A stretch of DNA of 64,000 nt, from the NCBI GenBank assembly GCA_051294375.1, contig CM119265.1:26637331-26701330 (forward strand). Reading direction: 5' to 3'. Origin of the DNA: Paraspadella gotoi. Its lineage: Eukaryota > Chaetognatha. Both the position numbers and the translations under genes were made by a program. The notes beneath the pieces were generated by a model. That model saw only the letters and a list, made by a program, of their open reading frames with translations. It had not been told where the DNA came from and did no database searches. Shown here piece after piece: positions 27,195-40,014 of this stretch (its first letter is position 1; every line of letters begins with the position of its first letter).

Positions 27195-29750
27195 TCCCTC
27201 CTCCTCCTCTACATCCTGCCCCCCCTAACGTCGCATCTTATTCGTCTCCATTGAATAAAGGCGGATGAAAAACAAATTATTCACTTTGCTTTGCTTCATA
27301 ACAGGATTAAACCGCTTTTTTTTCCCCTTTTTTATTTTGCGACTCCTCTCACTCTCTCTCTTCTCTCCTCTCTCTCGTCTCTCTCTCTCTCTCTCATTAT
27401 CTCTTCTCTCTCTCAGCTCTCATCTCTTCGATCCAAATCCTTTTTTTTCCTCTTCGCAACGGAATTATGCGGAAAATGGGTGGCAAAATTCTGTCAATTA
27501 AGAATCAACCTCGTTTTCCGATGAATAGGAAGTGAATGGTGAAAAAAGCGAGAGTTGAGAGATTAAGGGAATAGAAAGAAGGGAAGGAATGAAGAAAGGG
27601 AGTAAGGGGATAAGGGGAATAAAGAAGAGGGGAAGTAGGAAAAGATATGGGAGTAAAGGGAATTATGATGAGGGGGGTGGTTAGAGAATAATAATAGGAG
27701 AGCAGAAATAGAGTGGAACGCTAGGAAGAATATTAGAAAAGAAGATAAAAGAATTGGAGAGAGGGGAGAGGTAGAAAGAGAGAGACAATAGGTAAAGAGA
27801 AGGAATGAGGAGAAGGAGAAAAGGAATAAGGGAAAGTTAGGGCGAGAGAGGAGGTAGAAAAGAGGAAAGAAAATTGAGATGGTAAGATGGTTCATAACGA
27901 AGAAAAGAAGAAAAATATCAGACCATGAATGCTTATACCTAAGTTATTGTTTGATTGGGCTGTTACATATTATTCTTTAAAAAAAAAACTACTCTTGGAG
28001 TAAGTTATGGTGACTCTTAGATTAAGCCTTTTTTTAATAAACCAATCTTTTAAAAGCATTTGGTGATTGAAACCTAATGGAAATCTTATATTACATTGAA
28101 TGTGAAAAAGAAACGATATCGTATCCTGAGGTCGAGGTCCCCTTAAAAAGTTACTTATGGATTTCTTCGTCCATTTTGCGGATTCAAAAAGTTGAACTTT
28201 ACATTGAAATTCGATTCGGTCATTTTTGCTATTCGGAAAGAACTGATTTTTCCAACATGACAAAAAATAAATTCTTCAATATTTTTTTATTTTGGAAAAA
28301 AAAAAAATCAATAATGCATACGAAAAACTGCGATGGAATTGCTCTTCTCTTCTCGTCTCATCCCTCTTCTCATCTCTTCTTCCTCTCTGTCATCGCTATC
28401 TTTCGCGACTTTTGAGAATTTCTTTCAATCGATTTGATTCCATAATATTTATCATTTTCAGATAATTTAAAAACGATAAAACTGAAAAAAAATAAAAGTG
28501 AATTTTGAATATTTCTTTCTTTCCGTTTCCAATACGTAGTTTTGAAAATCTATTTTGTTTCCAACAAGAAACAAAATGAAAAAAAAAGATAAATAACATT
28601 AAAAAAAGAAAAATATTTAAGAATTTGATTTCAACTTTTGTTCATAACGAAATGAAAAATTTTACTCAAAGATGCATTGAGAAAAAAAAAACTTTTCAAA
28701 AAAAACAATAAAGATTTTTTTAAAATCCAGAACTTATGTTTTCAAAAAAGAGAATTTGAACATTCTTATTAATCTTATAAATAGTCAAAGGATAAGGCAG
28801 AGGCTGGGTTACTAAAGAAACTGTTTTGATAGTACAAATGACTTTGAATTAGTATGATAGTACATTTATGCTCATGGATACGTATCCAGTAATATGCATT
28901 AACTCCCGCACAAGTGAAAGTTAAGAGCTGCGGAGGCGACGGAATCACCGGATGAGTGAATACTATAATCCTAAATATCTGCAATGCACAGCATTTTCAA
29001 AATTTGTTATTTAAAAAAAAAGTGACAATTAATTGATGCAACGATTAAGCGAGAAAAACAAAACAGAAGATAAATCGAGCGACTGTAAATGAATATATCA
29101 AAAGGAAAATAGCAGTTTACGGTCTCTAAGTCAGTCAGTCAAGTTTTAATTATTTGTCATTTTGTGATAGTCGATGACGATCGGTAATAGAACAGAAAAA
29201 ATATGAAGTTTTGATAAAAAGACTTATATAGATAAAAAAATACTATTACAGATGAATCAAAGTAGCAGCCAGAGTCTGGTATTTTGTCAACATAATTCAT
29301 TGATGAGAAAAGTGTAATGAACGAACTTTGGTTATACAAAGAGCCGAACCAATCTTAGTATTATATTCGATTTAAAACTTTACCGGGTATATTTAATACT
29401 GTCTTTCGAACGATATTTTTATTTGGATGTTGCTTTTGTATCTTTCCTCTTATGACTTTAATATGACTTAAAATTCAATAGAATAAACTAATTTTTGTAA
29501 AATGTCTTGTTCTCTTCTGTTCGTCCTGCATTTTGTCATTTTTCGACATTTTTTCTGCGTTTTATAATTTGCTCATAGTCTTGTCTAATTTCTTCACTCA
29601 CTCATCGTTCTTTATTTTTACTCTCATGAATGTTTCGATTGCTCAGTTCTGCGTCATTCTCTCATTCTCAGTCTCTCATTCTCAGTCTCCATCATATCTC
29701 ATTTCTCTCATTCTCATCTTTAAAGCAAAAGAACACCAACTCGCTAGCAC
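27195..29750. other. Left part of block Y, no gene seen
   Basis: A polypurine tract at 27555-27880 gives the false 110-residue minus frame. 27960-29500 is AT-rich and has no recognisable gene. The inverted copy is at 62040-64000. Confidence 0.55.
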
Positions 29751-29756
29751 GAGATC

Positions 29757-29847
29757 ATGAGAAAGAGGAATATTAAGAGCAGAGGAGGTAACGGGAGGAG
29801 GAACGGATGCGATGAGGATAGGATGTATGTGAGGAGCGCTATCGAAG
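29757..29847 (+). CDS. Candidate acidic exon, copy in arm 1
   Basis: Equivalent of the acidic exon at 51165-51250. Here the acidic frame is interrupted by stops (EKEEY then a stop) while the donor GAAG/GTAAGT at 29848 is kept. Either this copy is decayed or it carries sequence errors. The frame starting at ATG 29757 reads Arg-rich instead (MRKRNIKSRGGNGRRNG). Confidence 0.2.
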
Positions 29848-30224
29848 GTAAGTTCAGTCAAGGTTCCTCAATCATAATGCTCAGCGAACAAATGGAATCA
29901 AAACAAATCAAGAAGAGATCCTTGTCGGTGACATCGGGCTTCGACTACGCTCAGCATATATGACGAGGTAATGGTATCGCCCGACGGCTGACTGAGAGAG
30001 AGAGAGGGTGGAGGAGAGAGAGGTTAAGCGTTAAAGGCGATGTGGGGGCGTTTGGCCGATGAGACGGAGAATAAAACCTCGGAGGTAGTGCGCAGAGACG
30101 AACGTCTGCAACGAAGGAAGATTGGGAGGGTGATGGAACAGAGGCGGCGGTGGGGCGTGTGGGGGATGGAAAGCGTCGTAAAGTGACGACGGTGTCGATG
30201 AAATCAAACGCCGGGTGCCACGGC

Positions 30225-30375
30225 TGGAAAATGATGGCATAATAGGGTTTGATGGCAAACTGCAAAAAAAAACAAATCGGCAAGATGGACAAATGGTAAA
30301 TATGCTCAATTGAAAATGGCAAATTATCACAGTGGCAAAGGGAAATCTAATGGCAAAAGTCTAATGGCAAGATGA
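30225..30375. repeat. AAATGGCA-word cluster
   Basis: About ten AATGGCAAA-type words in 150 bases at irregular spacing. Reverse-complement copies are at 50695-50830 and 61345-61475. Confidence 0.75.
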
Positions 30376-30399
30376 TGTTAATTTTTGTTTTCTGCTTTC

Positions 30400-31375
30400 T
30401 TTCCTCTCTTTTAACTCTTTATTTTCTCTCTGTTTAGAATCATTGCCACAAGTTTACATCTTTTTAATCCCTCCCTCTGGGTTCTCTGCTCTCTCTCTTT
30501 CCTCCCTATTCCCTTATAATCCTCTCTCTCTCTCTCTCGCTTCCTGGAATCTCTCTCTCTCTCTCTCCTCTCTCTCTCATGGTCTCGAGCTCGATAGAGA
30601 TCTTCTGCCGTTCTAGACGCCTCTCCTAGCGTGATGTCGTGTATAGGCAGGAACTGCTCCCCTCGTCTCCTCGGCTTTTATGTTGTTTAAAGTTCGTCTC
30701 AGGTCCGTCTTGTATGTGTCGCTTTTTTCGCTGTCTCACAATCTCTCTCTCCTCCCCTTTGCCTATACCCCTGTCCCCCCAATAAGGCGTAGTAATTTCT
30801 AATTTAACTTTAATATAAAATTCTAAAAGTAAGGACGAAACAATCATTATAGTTAATGAAGCATTTATGGTAATAAAAATTGTATTAATAATTTTACATA
30901 TTTACGCAGTAGGTCTATATTTTCATAGCTGGGTTGACTAGAACCAAATAAAATTGTTTAAAATTTCAAAAAAGTTTTTTTTAAAGGATTTTGTTTTGCA
31001 GATATTATGTGGATTCGTCATAAAAAGTTGATAAATAAGAAAATATTAACTCTTTTTTGAAAAATTTCCTTCGATTAGATGGGATCAAATCGAACTAAAA
31101 AAAACCAATTATTTTAAGCTGAAACATTAAATCTTTTTTATATATTAAATATTATGTTTTCTTTTAATTTTCAACCTAATTTATGAAAGAATTTTTTTAA
31201 AAATGATTTATAGTTTTTCTTTTATCAACTTTTGACGGAGCGAAAATTCAAATCTGTCAATAAAAAATTAAAGAAAAGCCTATTTATTTTGAATATTTTT
31301 CGATTCCTATAAGGCGATAGTGATCTATATGATATTAATATAGCCTGAAATGCGAAAATTAAAAAGACATAAAAA
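30400..31375. other. CT-rich then AT-rich non-coding sequence
   Basis: 30480-30580 is CT-rich. 30830-31375 is AT-rich with no feature. Confidence 0.5.
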
Positions 31376-31589
31376 TTAATTTTTTTGCAAATTAAATGTT
31401 GCACTGATGGTATGTTGATTTATTATATTGACTTTAGAATTTTCTATGTAACTTTCAACTACGCTTAGTCCCGCACTCCCCCGCCTGGTGGAGGCTGTTT
31501 GTCGAAACACGCCGCTCCGGATCATAAACTGGTGCTTAGCCAACGGGAGGAAGAAAAGCTCGGGCGGCGATTTTTTGGGGGGAAGTGGC

Positions 31590-32470
31590 AGAACGGGAGG
31601 CACGAAACGTGGAAGGAAAGTGGAGGAAAGTGGGAGCGAATAGAGGGTATGAGGAGGAAGAGAGAGGAGGAAAGTGGAAAGAAAGGTAGGAGGAAGAGGA
31701 GTGAGGTAAAGTGGAGAGGAAAGGATGGAGGAAAGGAAGGAAAGGAGAGAGGGAGAGGAGGAGGAAAGTGGAGGAATATGAAGGAAAGGAGGGAGGAAAG
31801 TGGAGGAAAGGAGAAGGAAAGAGGAAGGAGGAAAGTGGAGGAAAGGAGAGGAAAGTGGAGGAGGAAAGTGGAGGAAAGAGGAGGGGAGTGGAGGAAAGAG
31901 AAGGAAGGATAGGATGGAGGAAAGAGGAGAGGAAAGTCTTGAGGAGAGAAGGGATAGGAGTGAAAGGAGGAGGAGAAGGGAGAAGAGAGGAGAGTGAAGA
32001 GAAGGAGAGAGGAGAGAGAGAGGAGGAGGAAAGTGGAAAAAAGGAGGGAGAAGGAGGAGGAGAAGGAGGAGAATGGGAGGAAAGTGAGGAAACAGGAAAA
32101 AGTGGAGAGATAGAAGCAGGAAGAAGGGGAGAAAGCAGTGAGGAAAAGGAGGAGGAAAGTAGAGGAAAGGAGGAGGAAGAGTAGGGGGTAAAGAGGAGGA
32201 AGAAAGGGAGGAAGAGGAGAAGAGAGTGAAAGTGGAGGGAAAGGAGGAGGAAGAGGCGGAGGAAAGTGAGGAAAGGAAAGGAAAGGATGAGGTAGAGGAG
32301 GGGGAAGGGAGAAAGTAGAAGAGAAAGGGAGGAAGGAGATGGAGGAAAGGAGAGGAAAGTGAGAGGAAAGAGGAAGAGAAGGAAAGGGAGGATAGAAGTG
32401 GAGGAGAAAGGAGGAAGGAGAGGATGAGAAGAGGAGAAGCTGAAAAACGGAGGAGAGACGGAAGATTCAT
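31590..32470. repeat. Polypurine tract of GGAGGAAAGTGGAGG units
   Basis: About 880 bases, almost all A and G on this strand, in irregular 10-25-base units. Inverted copies occupy 49000-49745 and 59630-60410. The 422-residue minus frame is a consequence of the missing purines on that strand. Confidence 0.92.
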
Positions 32471-32479
32471 CTGGATCTT

Positions 32480-33440
32480 AAAAGCGGAGACTGATACAGT
32501 TTGAGCAAAGGGGGATGACGAATGATTGATGATGATGATGGATGTATGATGACGTATGATGATGATGACGATGATTGAAAGACGAATGTAGATTGATGGG
32601 CGATCGAAAATAGTAAAATAAGAACATTTATGAAACCGTATCAAAAGATATGAAAATGATATAAACAGCTGCCATAGTGTAAATGAGATTGAAGAAGCGT
32701 ATCTTCAAGTTACTCTGCTTACAGTAATAATCTGATTATGATGATAAATGAAGTTTAAAAAAGTTTTAATCTTCACTTTTAGCCATGTCTCCCTCTTTGC
32801 ATGGTCACTCCTCTATCCCCATGGTCCCTTTCCCCCTTTACTTGCTTCTCAGACCCGCTAACCTTCCCTTCAAAAATTTTTTTCCTGCCATCGTCAAAGC
32901 AGCTAATATTTCATACTCTTGACAGCCGTCGGACGGGCGAGAGAGCGAGAGAAGAGAGACGAGAGAGAGCGAGATGAGAGAAGAGAGAAGAGAGAAGCAT
33001 TTCCGGAGGTAAGCTCGAAAAAAAAAGAGAGGAAGTTCGGGGTACAGCAATATCATATTCCGCCTCATCCGCGGGCCATACAAACAATAAGGGAGCGAGA
33101 AGAGAATATTGTCAAGTGTAAAGTGCCTGACTTAACTCTCTGGCTCATCTCTCTCTCTCTCTCTCGTCTCTCTTCTCTCTCTTCTCTCATCGTCTCTCTT
33201 CTCTCTTCTTCTCTCTTCTCTCTCTTCTCTCGTCTCGTTGTCCAGTAAGATGATTTAGCCCGGAGAAAAAACGTAATAAAATCAATAATAAAAGGGAAAA
33301 TACGGTCACGTCGACTTTCAGCATGGAGATTTTCTGAAGCAGGTGGCAGGGAAAGTTTATATTGAGGCCGGGGATAAAAAGCCTTTGAATCGGCTGAGGA
33401 AAGGTAAAGGCAATCGGGGTTTAAGGCAAAAAGGGAGATT
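32480..33440. other. Part of block Y with splice-donor-like words, no gene assigned
   Basis: Contains GATGAT repeats (32525-32575), GAGAG-rich sequence and CCGGAG/GTAAGC at 33009. Copies at 48330-48830 and 58970-59450 (inverted) hold three donor words each. 33120-33240 is CT-rich. Confidence 0.45.
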
Positions 33441-33445
33441 TGGTA

Positions 33446-33464
33446 GAGGAAGAGAGAGAAAGAG

Positions 33465-33512
<48 letters not shown>
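33446..33512. repeat. (GA)n microsatellite
   Basis: GA run; counterparts at 47235-47310 and 58630-58690 are CT-rich in the inverted copies. Confidence 0.96.
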
Positions 33513-33515
<3 letters not shown>

Positions 33516-33811
33516 GATAATGATATGGGGTTTTTTTTAAGACGTTTATATGGAAACCAACAAATAAGACTGATTTAATAGCAAACAATTTCAACTTAAT
33601 ATTAAAAGATTTATGTTAAATAACGGAATATGGAAAAATGAACGCCCGCTCATTCACAGTAGGTAATAAAGTGGCAATCATCCTTACACATAAAGAAATC
33701 TTAAATGTATGGTAATGCAGTATATAACCTATTGTATTATAGCATTTAATTTAGAAAGATAAGCTGAGCGAACCATAGCTTTAAAGATGATTAAACGATA
33801 ATGATAATAAG

Positions 33812-33813
33812 AG

Positions 33814-33888
<75 letters not shown>
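33812..33888. repeat. (GA)n microsatellite
   Basis: GA run with one interruption. Confidence 0.96.
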
Positions 33889-34829
33889 GTTCGCGGATCA
33901 TGTAATACTGATTATTGTGAGCAGCGACCGGTCGGCGCGCAACTAAAGCTAAGCAGCAACAATAACAACTCATCAAAGGTTCGATTCAAAGAGAATGAAG
34001 GCGCATCGAAGAAAGGCAACGATCGACCAATGGGGGAGGAGGGGTGGGGCGGTAAGGGTGGATGGGGGTTGAAGTTAGGGTGTAAGGTGTTGTTCTCTCC
34101 AGTCTCGATTGGAACCGGGGAATTTTATGTGTGTCGTGGTTTTTTCCGGAGGGGATGGGAGAAAACAACAACAACAACAACATACAAAACAATATGGAAT
34201 AATTGCGACTTCAAACGTCAGGGAATCTGACAAAGACGAACGCACGACGACGACGACGCGATGATCGAAGAATTGATTCGTTTTGGGTTTTGAGTCAGAT
34301 CGTCATTTGTTTATGAATGCATTTAACGAATAAATAATTTATAGAAGATGTAGTTAGAAGTGAACTACAAAAATTAAAGTATACAGGTTTTGTACACTGC
34401 TTTTTTAGAATTTCTGACCTGTATACATATACAGCAGTAGAAAATCGTCAATAAAAACTTTTCATTATTTTTGGCAAACAACTAATTTATTGAAAGCATG
34501 AAAAATACTGTTTCAAATATACAAGAAGTTTAAGAATGGATGGTATGATATGATGATGATGAATTGATGATGATGAGATTTTGCAAGAAAAAATGATGAA
34601 AAATGGGATTGATGAAAAAATGGATCGAATTGATTTAAATGTAATTCGAAAAAATGAAAAAAAAAAAACGATAATCACGACCGAGAACAAAGTAAAATAC
34701 TTTCACATCGTCGCTTACTTTGGATTCTCTTTATTCGTGAAGATTTGGCGAAACTAATTTATGCTCCTCGTAAATCAAGAGCGAAACGATGATCGCGATG
34801 TAAGACGGTCAGCGTGATCGGAAAGGTGT

Positions 34830-34876
34830 CACGTGGGATGAGACGGGCTCAATGTCGTTGGATCAAAGGTCACGTG
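34830..34876. promoter_or_regulatory. CACGTG pair in block Y, copy 1
   Basis: CACGTG at 34830 and 34871 in TCACGTGG contexts, plus an AGCGTGATCG that reads CACGTGATCG in other copies. See the fuller clusters at 44960 and 57409. Confidence 0.45.
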
Positions 34877-35909
34877 GTGCAATAATGCCAACGTGTGTGA
34901 GCGGATTGGTTTGTGACGTCTTCATCTCTCAACGATTTTCTTTTGGAAATACTTATTATTTTTTTTCTTTCTTTACGAATGTTTTTTTGTTATTATTTAA
35001 TTGTTTTTAAAAAGTACTTTTGTTATGTTATTATACTAGTAAGTATATATCAATCGATCAAGGTAATAAAGATAACAAAACTTAATGCAAATTAATTCCA
35101 CGTAAGATTGATGACAAGACGGCTAAGAATGGACAAGGCAAATAACCGTGACATAAAAGAGACGAATGATGTAGACGGATATCGATTGATGATAGTGATG
35201 ATATAGAATGATGATGATTGATGATAGATGATGGATGGTAACGAACAACACGCTGACAGGATAGGACGATAGAAGTGAAAACGACGAATGAAGAATGAAC
35301 GTAATTAAAAATCCTCCAAGTGAAGAAAGCACCAAAATTGGCAAATAAGAACATAGCAATAAAAGACCCAAGTGTAAAAGGGTTAAAATCAGATTTGAAA
35401 TCAAGATGAAGTATCGCTATTAATTTAGTAATAATATGAAGAATATTGATTAGTTTTATGATCGCAGATTCAAAAGTAAGAAATAGAAGAGACAGAATTT
35501 TAAATTTGATTTTTATTCTAAAAAAGAAAAACAAATGATGATACTGATCGTGAATTAAAGTCCATTTACCACTTCTATTGAAAGGTTAACTTTAACTACT
35601 AGGCTTTGTTCCTAAAAATAAAATTAAAAATTGAACTACTATATAAATATCAAATATTACAAGTTTTTCATAAAATTGCATTGAGAAGATTTAGAAAGTA
35701 AAGTTAATGAGGTCAAAATCCGACACCCCAGACGAGTGGCATCCGCAAGGAAAAAGGCAAAAGAAAAGAGAGAGCAGAGGAAGAGATATAGAAGAGAGAG
35801 AGAAAGATGAGAGAACGAGAGATGAAATAATGCAAGTGAAATCACGGTGATAAGATAGAGGAGAGGAGAAGAAGAGAAAGAAGAAGAGGGGAGAAGAGAG
35901 GACTTTTAA

Positions 35910-36440
35910 ATTTGTCGCTTCCGTTGTCAGAGTAGTAGGTCTCTCTCTCTCTCTCCCCCGAAACGCATAACGAATTTCTCAAAGTCCGTTCGTTTAAATC
36001 TTTCGCGCGTTTGCGTCTCTCTATTAACTCTCAACGAGGAACAAAAGGTTAAATCGTCGGCACAAACAAAGAGCAATTCGATTATCGTTGGAGAGAAACA
36101 AAAGCGCGACGCGTTTGGCGCCGCTAGATTGCGCCGCGGCTGCCTGCCGCTGTCTGCGGCGCTGCCTGCCGCCGCGCTGACCTCGATTTTCAATTTAATG
36201 GTTATGGATCCTTTATTTTAATGTCTTCACTGATGGCATCAGATTTACGCGCACTGGACTCGCCGCCGCCCGCCGTCGCCGCCGGCGCCCCGCGCCGCCG
36301 CCGCCGCGCCGCCGCGCCGCCGCCGCCTGCCGCCGCCGCCGCCGCCGCTTCTCAACCGCGTCGTTTCATACCTCATTCAATAGCGTTATCTGCCGCCGCC
36401 GCCGTCGACCAGCCGCTCGTATTCATCTCCTTTTCTTAAC
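35910..36440 (+). other. CpG-rich module with (GCC)n, copy 1
   Basis: Starts TTTGTCGCTTCCGTTGTCAG, passes a CpG-rich stretch and ends in GCC/CCG trinucleotide repeats. ATG at 36221 opens MSSLMASDLRALDSPP before running into Ala/Pro/Arg repeat; the same start, MSSLMASDL, appears in copy 2. It may be a CpG-island promoter with a first exon. Other copies: 37985-38410, 42590-42800 and, inverted, 56210-56745. Confidence 0.5.
36221..36439 (+). CDS. Hypothetical ORF MSSLMASDL..., copy 1
   Basis: 72 residues: MSSLMASDLRALDSPPPAVA, then an Arg/Ala/Pro run from (GCC)n, then SQPRRFIPHSIALSAAAAVD and QPLVFISFS. The first 14 residues recur in copy 2 at 38301 (MSSLMASDLPPLDSPP), where the sequence then diverges. 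The ATG lies in a weak context (TTTAATGT), with a second ATG (CTGATGG) five codons on. Conservation between duplicates proves only duplication. No family is recognised. Confidence 0.2.
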   Translation: MSSLMASDLRALDSPPPAVAAGAPRRRRRAAAPPPPAAAAAAASQPRRFIPHSIALSAAAAVDQPLVFISFS

Positions 36441-36449
36441 AACCCAACG

Positions 36450-37192
36450 TATCCCATTAATCTCGCCCTGTTTACTCTTGTCCCACGGAAAATTTAAAGC
36501 CACTCACGACGTCTTCTCGCGGTTCTCGAACAAAAGGACAACGATTTTTAAAACTATATGGGAAAGAAAATGATAGAGAAAAAGACCAGTGGCTGCGGCG
36601 GTACATTTGTAAATCGATCTCGGTGGTTCTTTCAGTTGTGGTAATCTTAAGCTGCATGTTATGGATAAAAAAAATACTACAGCTTGCTTTTTATCTCTGA
36701 AAACACTAATAAATTATTTTTTAAATAAAAATTGGTAGAAATAAAAAATCTATATATTAAAATTAAATGCTGATAAAAATTAACAGTAAAAGACGGGAAA
36801 GTAAGTCGCTAAAGCTAACATAATTGTATAATGAGATAAGATAAAATAAGAAAAGGATAAGAAAAAATAAAGAAAGAAGATGAAAAGCAAAGAGAAATAA
36901 AAGATGAGAATAAGAAGCCATAAAAATTGGATTCTGTGACAGGAGAAGAAAGATGAAGCCGAACGAGGGACGGACAAAGGGAAAGTTTATTTGGGTTCGA
37001 AAAAGGAAAGAAAACAATGAGGTAATTAGGGGTAAGGAGGTAAGGTCGTTCTTGAGGCGGGAGAGAGAGGGACGAGGTGAGGCGTTGGATGTGATAACAA
37101 TGGGGAACTGATAAAAGGAGTGAATTTATTGTCACTAAGAGGGACGTTTGAAAAGGAGAGAGATGAGAGAGAGAGAGAGAGAGGAGAGAGAG

Positions 37193-37224
<32 letters not shown>

Positions 37225-37330
37225 GCTTTGTTATTGAATTCTATAAAATTGTATTGAAAAAACGCGCTTTGGGCTTTGGGCTTTGCGAGAAAGGAAAAAG
37301 AAAAAGCGCGAAGAGAAAGAAATGGAGAGA

Positions 37331-37396
<66 letters not shown>

Positions 37397-37504
37397 AGAG
37401 AGAAGAAAGCGGGGCGAAAAAAGAATCAAAAGTGAGCTTAGATGAAACGATTTTTTCGTGGTAATAGTGGTTTTCAACCTCTCTCTCTCTCTCTCTCTTC
37501 TCTC

Positions 37505-37563
<59 letters not shown>

Positions 37564-37612
37564 ATCTCTCGCTCTACTGCCTCTCTCTTCTGCCGCAGCT
37601 CATGAAATAACA
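36450..37612 (+). repeat. Module Q of block Y, copy 1
   Basis: AT-rich segment then GA/CT tracts; recurs direct at 42800-44095 and inverted at 55480-56210. It includes GA at 37158-37223, GA at 37323-37392 and CT at 37479-37562, the last two facing each other across 87 bases. No gene is recognised. Confidence 0.75.
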
Positions 37613-37615
37613 ACA

Positions 37616-37640
37616 NNNNNNNNNNNNNNNNNNNNNNNNN
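37616..37640. other. Assembly gap, 25 N
   Basis: Exactly 25 N. The left flank is the end of module Q; the right flank restarts sequence already seen from about 35190, i.e. the gap joins two overlapping copies. Confidence 1.
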
Positions 37641-37934
37641 TAATGATGATGATGATGATGATGATGATGGTGGTAACGACAACGCTGCAGATAGGAACGA
37701 TAAAGATGAAAACGCGAATGAGAGAATGAAGTAAAATCCTCAAGTGAAAAAAAAAATAAGGCAAAAAAAAAAAAAGAGAAGAAAGACAAGAAAGCGATAA
37801 GTAGAGAGAGTTTAGAAGAGAGAGGTTAGAAAAGAATGAGAAGAGACGAGATAATGAAATTAAAATAGCAACAGTCGTAAATCTACGGTTGTCATGAAGA
37901 TAAAGAGAGAAGAGAAGAGAGAAGAGAGAGAGAG

Positions 37935-37982
<48 letters not shown>

Positions 37983-38410
37983 AGAGAGAGGCTTTAAATT
38001 TGTCGCTTCCGTTGTCAGAGTAGTAGGTCTCTCTCTCTCTCTCCCCAAAACGCATAACAAATTTCTCCAAAGTCGTCGTTTAAATCTTTCGCGTTTGCGC
38101 TCTCTATTAACTCTCAACGAGGAACAAAAGGTTAATCGTCGGCCAAACAAAGAGCAATTCGATTAATCGTTGGAGAGAAACAAAAGCGCGACGCGTTGGC
38201 GCCCGCTACCTGCCGCCGCGGCTGCCTGCCGCTGTCTGCCGCTGCCTGTACGCCGCCGCTGACCTCGTATTTCATTTAATGGTTATGGATCCTTTATTTA
38301 ATGTCTTCACTGATGGCATCAGATTTACCGCCACTGGACTCGCCGCCCCGCCGCCCGCCGTCGCCGCCGCCGCCAGCCGCCGCGCCGCCGCGCCGCCGCC
38401 GCGCACTCTG
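37641..38410 (+). repeat. Direct copy of 35190-36400 with the CpG module, copy 2
   Basis: Follows 35190-36400 in order but lacks about 370 bases of it. The CpG module (37985-38410) has shorter GCC repeats. ATG at 38301 opens MSSLMASDLPPLDSPP and ends CELDGLRQLYPK. Confidence 0.7.
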
Positions 38411-39312
38411 TTCAAGACCCTGTTTAAAGTCTATGACTGACTTTCCTAAAAGTCGAATTTTGCAGGATAGATGTGAACTAGATGGTCTCCGACAGTTATA
38501 TCCAAAATAAAATTGTAAGAATTCTCAACCTATCTTTCTAAACCTAACCTATCTATTACATGTCTTAACCGATAAATTATTTTTTTAACTTGATAGGTTC
38601 CTCTAACAATAATAATTTTTTATTATATATGGCGATAGAAAGCTGCTTTCCTGCCCTATAACCTACACCAAGGTCAGAGACTTGAGAAAGGTTTGGTTTG
38701 GACGATGGTGGTTTTCTATACATTACCCAACTAAAAAATTTCCCTCAAAATTCTAAAAGTGGTTTTTTGAATTCAAAGTGCTCGTTTAATTCAGTTTATC
38801 TGGAGGGATTTTAAATTATTTTATGTTAGGAATTTGTCTTCATTTACCTGTATAAATCGGAAATTAAGCTATTATTATTTTTATAGAGATGTGGATTTCT
38901 CATTGAAGAGCTCTATTGCAGGAATTATTTTTATTTTCTATATAAATTAACTAGAAAAAGTAGAAACTTTCTCATCTTTCAATTACTCGTTTAACCCAGG
39001 TTTAAAATGACCCGGCATATTTGGTACTTCTATCACTAGGAAAATGTCCTTAGATTCATCGTACTTAGCGATTTTTTAGCGATTTTATTTAAATCGGATA
39101 TAAGCATTCCAATCAGGTTGTTAATTCGAAAAAGTATATAAAGAAAGAACGGGGAATCTGAAATCGTCTTATTTTTTTGTTACGAAAAATTTGAAAAAGA
39201 AGGGAAAGAGAAAGAAAAAAAAGTAAAGAGAAAGAGAAAGAGAGAGAGAGAGAAGAGAGAGAGAAAGAGAGAAAGAGAGAACTCGTGCTGATAGAAAGCA
39301 TGAGAGAGCTCG

Positions 39313-39345
<33 letters not shown>

Positions 39346-39470
39346 AGAGATGAGAGATAGAGTGAGTGAGTGAGATAGAAAGAAAGAAAGAAAGAAAGAA
39401 GAGTTATTACTTAGTAGTGGAGAAAGAGAAAGATATTGGAAGAAACCAAATAAATATAAAACGAGTTCGG
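38411..39470. other. Single-copy AT-rich stretch
   Basis: No gene seen. Purine-rich simple repeats at 39195-39400 (GA, GAAA, GAGT). Confidence 0.5.
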
Positions 39471-39549
39471 CTCTGCAGCGGCGTCCAGCGCTGTGCAGCT
39501 TCTCTCTATCTCTCTCTCTCTCTCTCTTTTTTTTTCTCTCTCTCTCTCT

Positions 39550-39965
39550 CTCTGAAAATTTTTTTCCTTAAAAACTTTTATTATCGCATTTAGTCGCGCT
39601 TTTCTCTCTTGACCTGGATTTCGTGCCGTGCGGGGCAAACGAGTAAACAATGTCGCAGGAACATGATACCGATATAAACGAAAGTGACCTAATAATGGCG
39701 TCTCGTTGCGGGAAAACTTCTCATCTTCTCTCTGTCTCTCTCTCTCTCCCTGTTCTGTCATACGATCTCTTGCGTGATCGTTCGTTTTTTTGGAAAAATT
39801 CTGATTGTTTTTTTCCTTCTAAAAACTTTATTATCCCATTTATCCGGCTTTTTTCTCAATACAAAAATCCCAAAATACAATAACTACTTGACATAGATTC
39901 GTGGCGAGTAAACAATGTCGAGGAACATGACTTAATAACGCGTCTCGATGACAACGGAAACGTTA
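39550..39965 (+). repeat. Direct pair of about 170-bp units
   Basis: CCTT(C/A)TAAAAAC through GAGTAAACAATGTCG and on to GCGTCTCG occurs at 39565-39705 and again at 39820-39945, with small indels. Confidence 0.7.
39650..39883 (+). CDS. Hypothetical ORF MSQEHDTDINE...
   Basis: ATG at 39650 in a good context (AACAATGT) opens MSQEHDTDINESDLIMASRC GKTS, of ordinary composition, then enters a CT-encoded LSVSLSLP stretch and an unconvincing tail. The first 24 residues could be a first exon. The second unit of the direct pair (39914) repeats the ATG context but is frame-shifted after a few codons. No family is recognised. Confidence 0.2.
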   Translation: MSQEHDTDINESDLIMASRCGKTSHLLSVSLSLPVLSYDLLRDRSFFWKNSDCFFPSKNFIIPFIRLFSQYKNPKIQ

Positions 39966-40014
39966 CGAGTATAAAAACAAGTTGAGCAAACAATTTCGGA
40001 TCTGCCAAGATCAT

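Larger units (their letters stand above)
27190..38410 (+). repeat. Block Y, reference copy of the inverted segmental duplication
   Basis: Pieces of this block recur inverted at about 55480-64000 and at 44660-51400, and direct at 42590-44095; 35190-36400 also recurs direct at 37641-38400. Anchor words include AAAGGGGACCTCGACCTCAG at 62955 (reverse of 28121-28147) and TTGATACGGTTT at 48833 and 59417 (reverse of 32636). Boundaries are approximate. Confidence 0.8.

Noticed and set aside
31376-32644. 422-residue open frame on the minus strand
   Set aside because: The pyrimidine strand of a polypurine tract lacks the purines needed for stop codons. Composition is almost only Ser, Leu, Pro and Phe, and the frame is not preserved as a unit in the inverted copies.
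37026-37682. 218-residue frame spanning the N gap at 37616
   Set aside because: Consists of CT/GA repeat translation and N; crosses an assembly gap.
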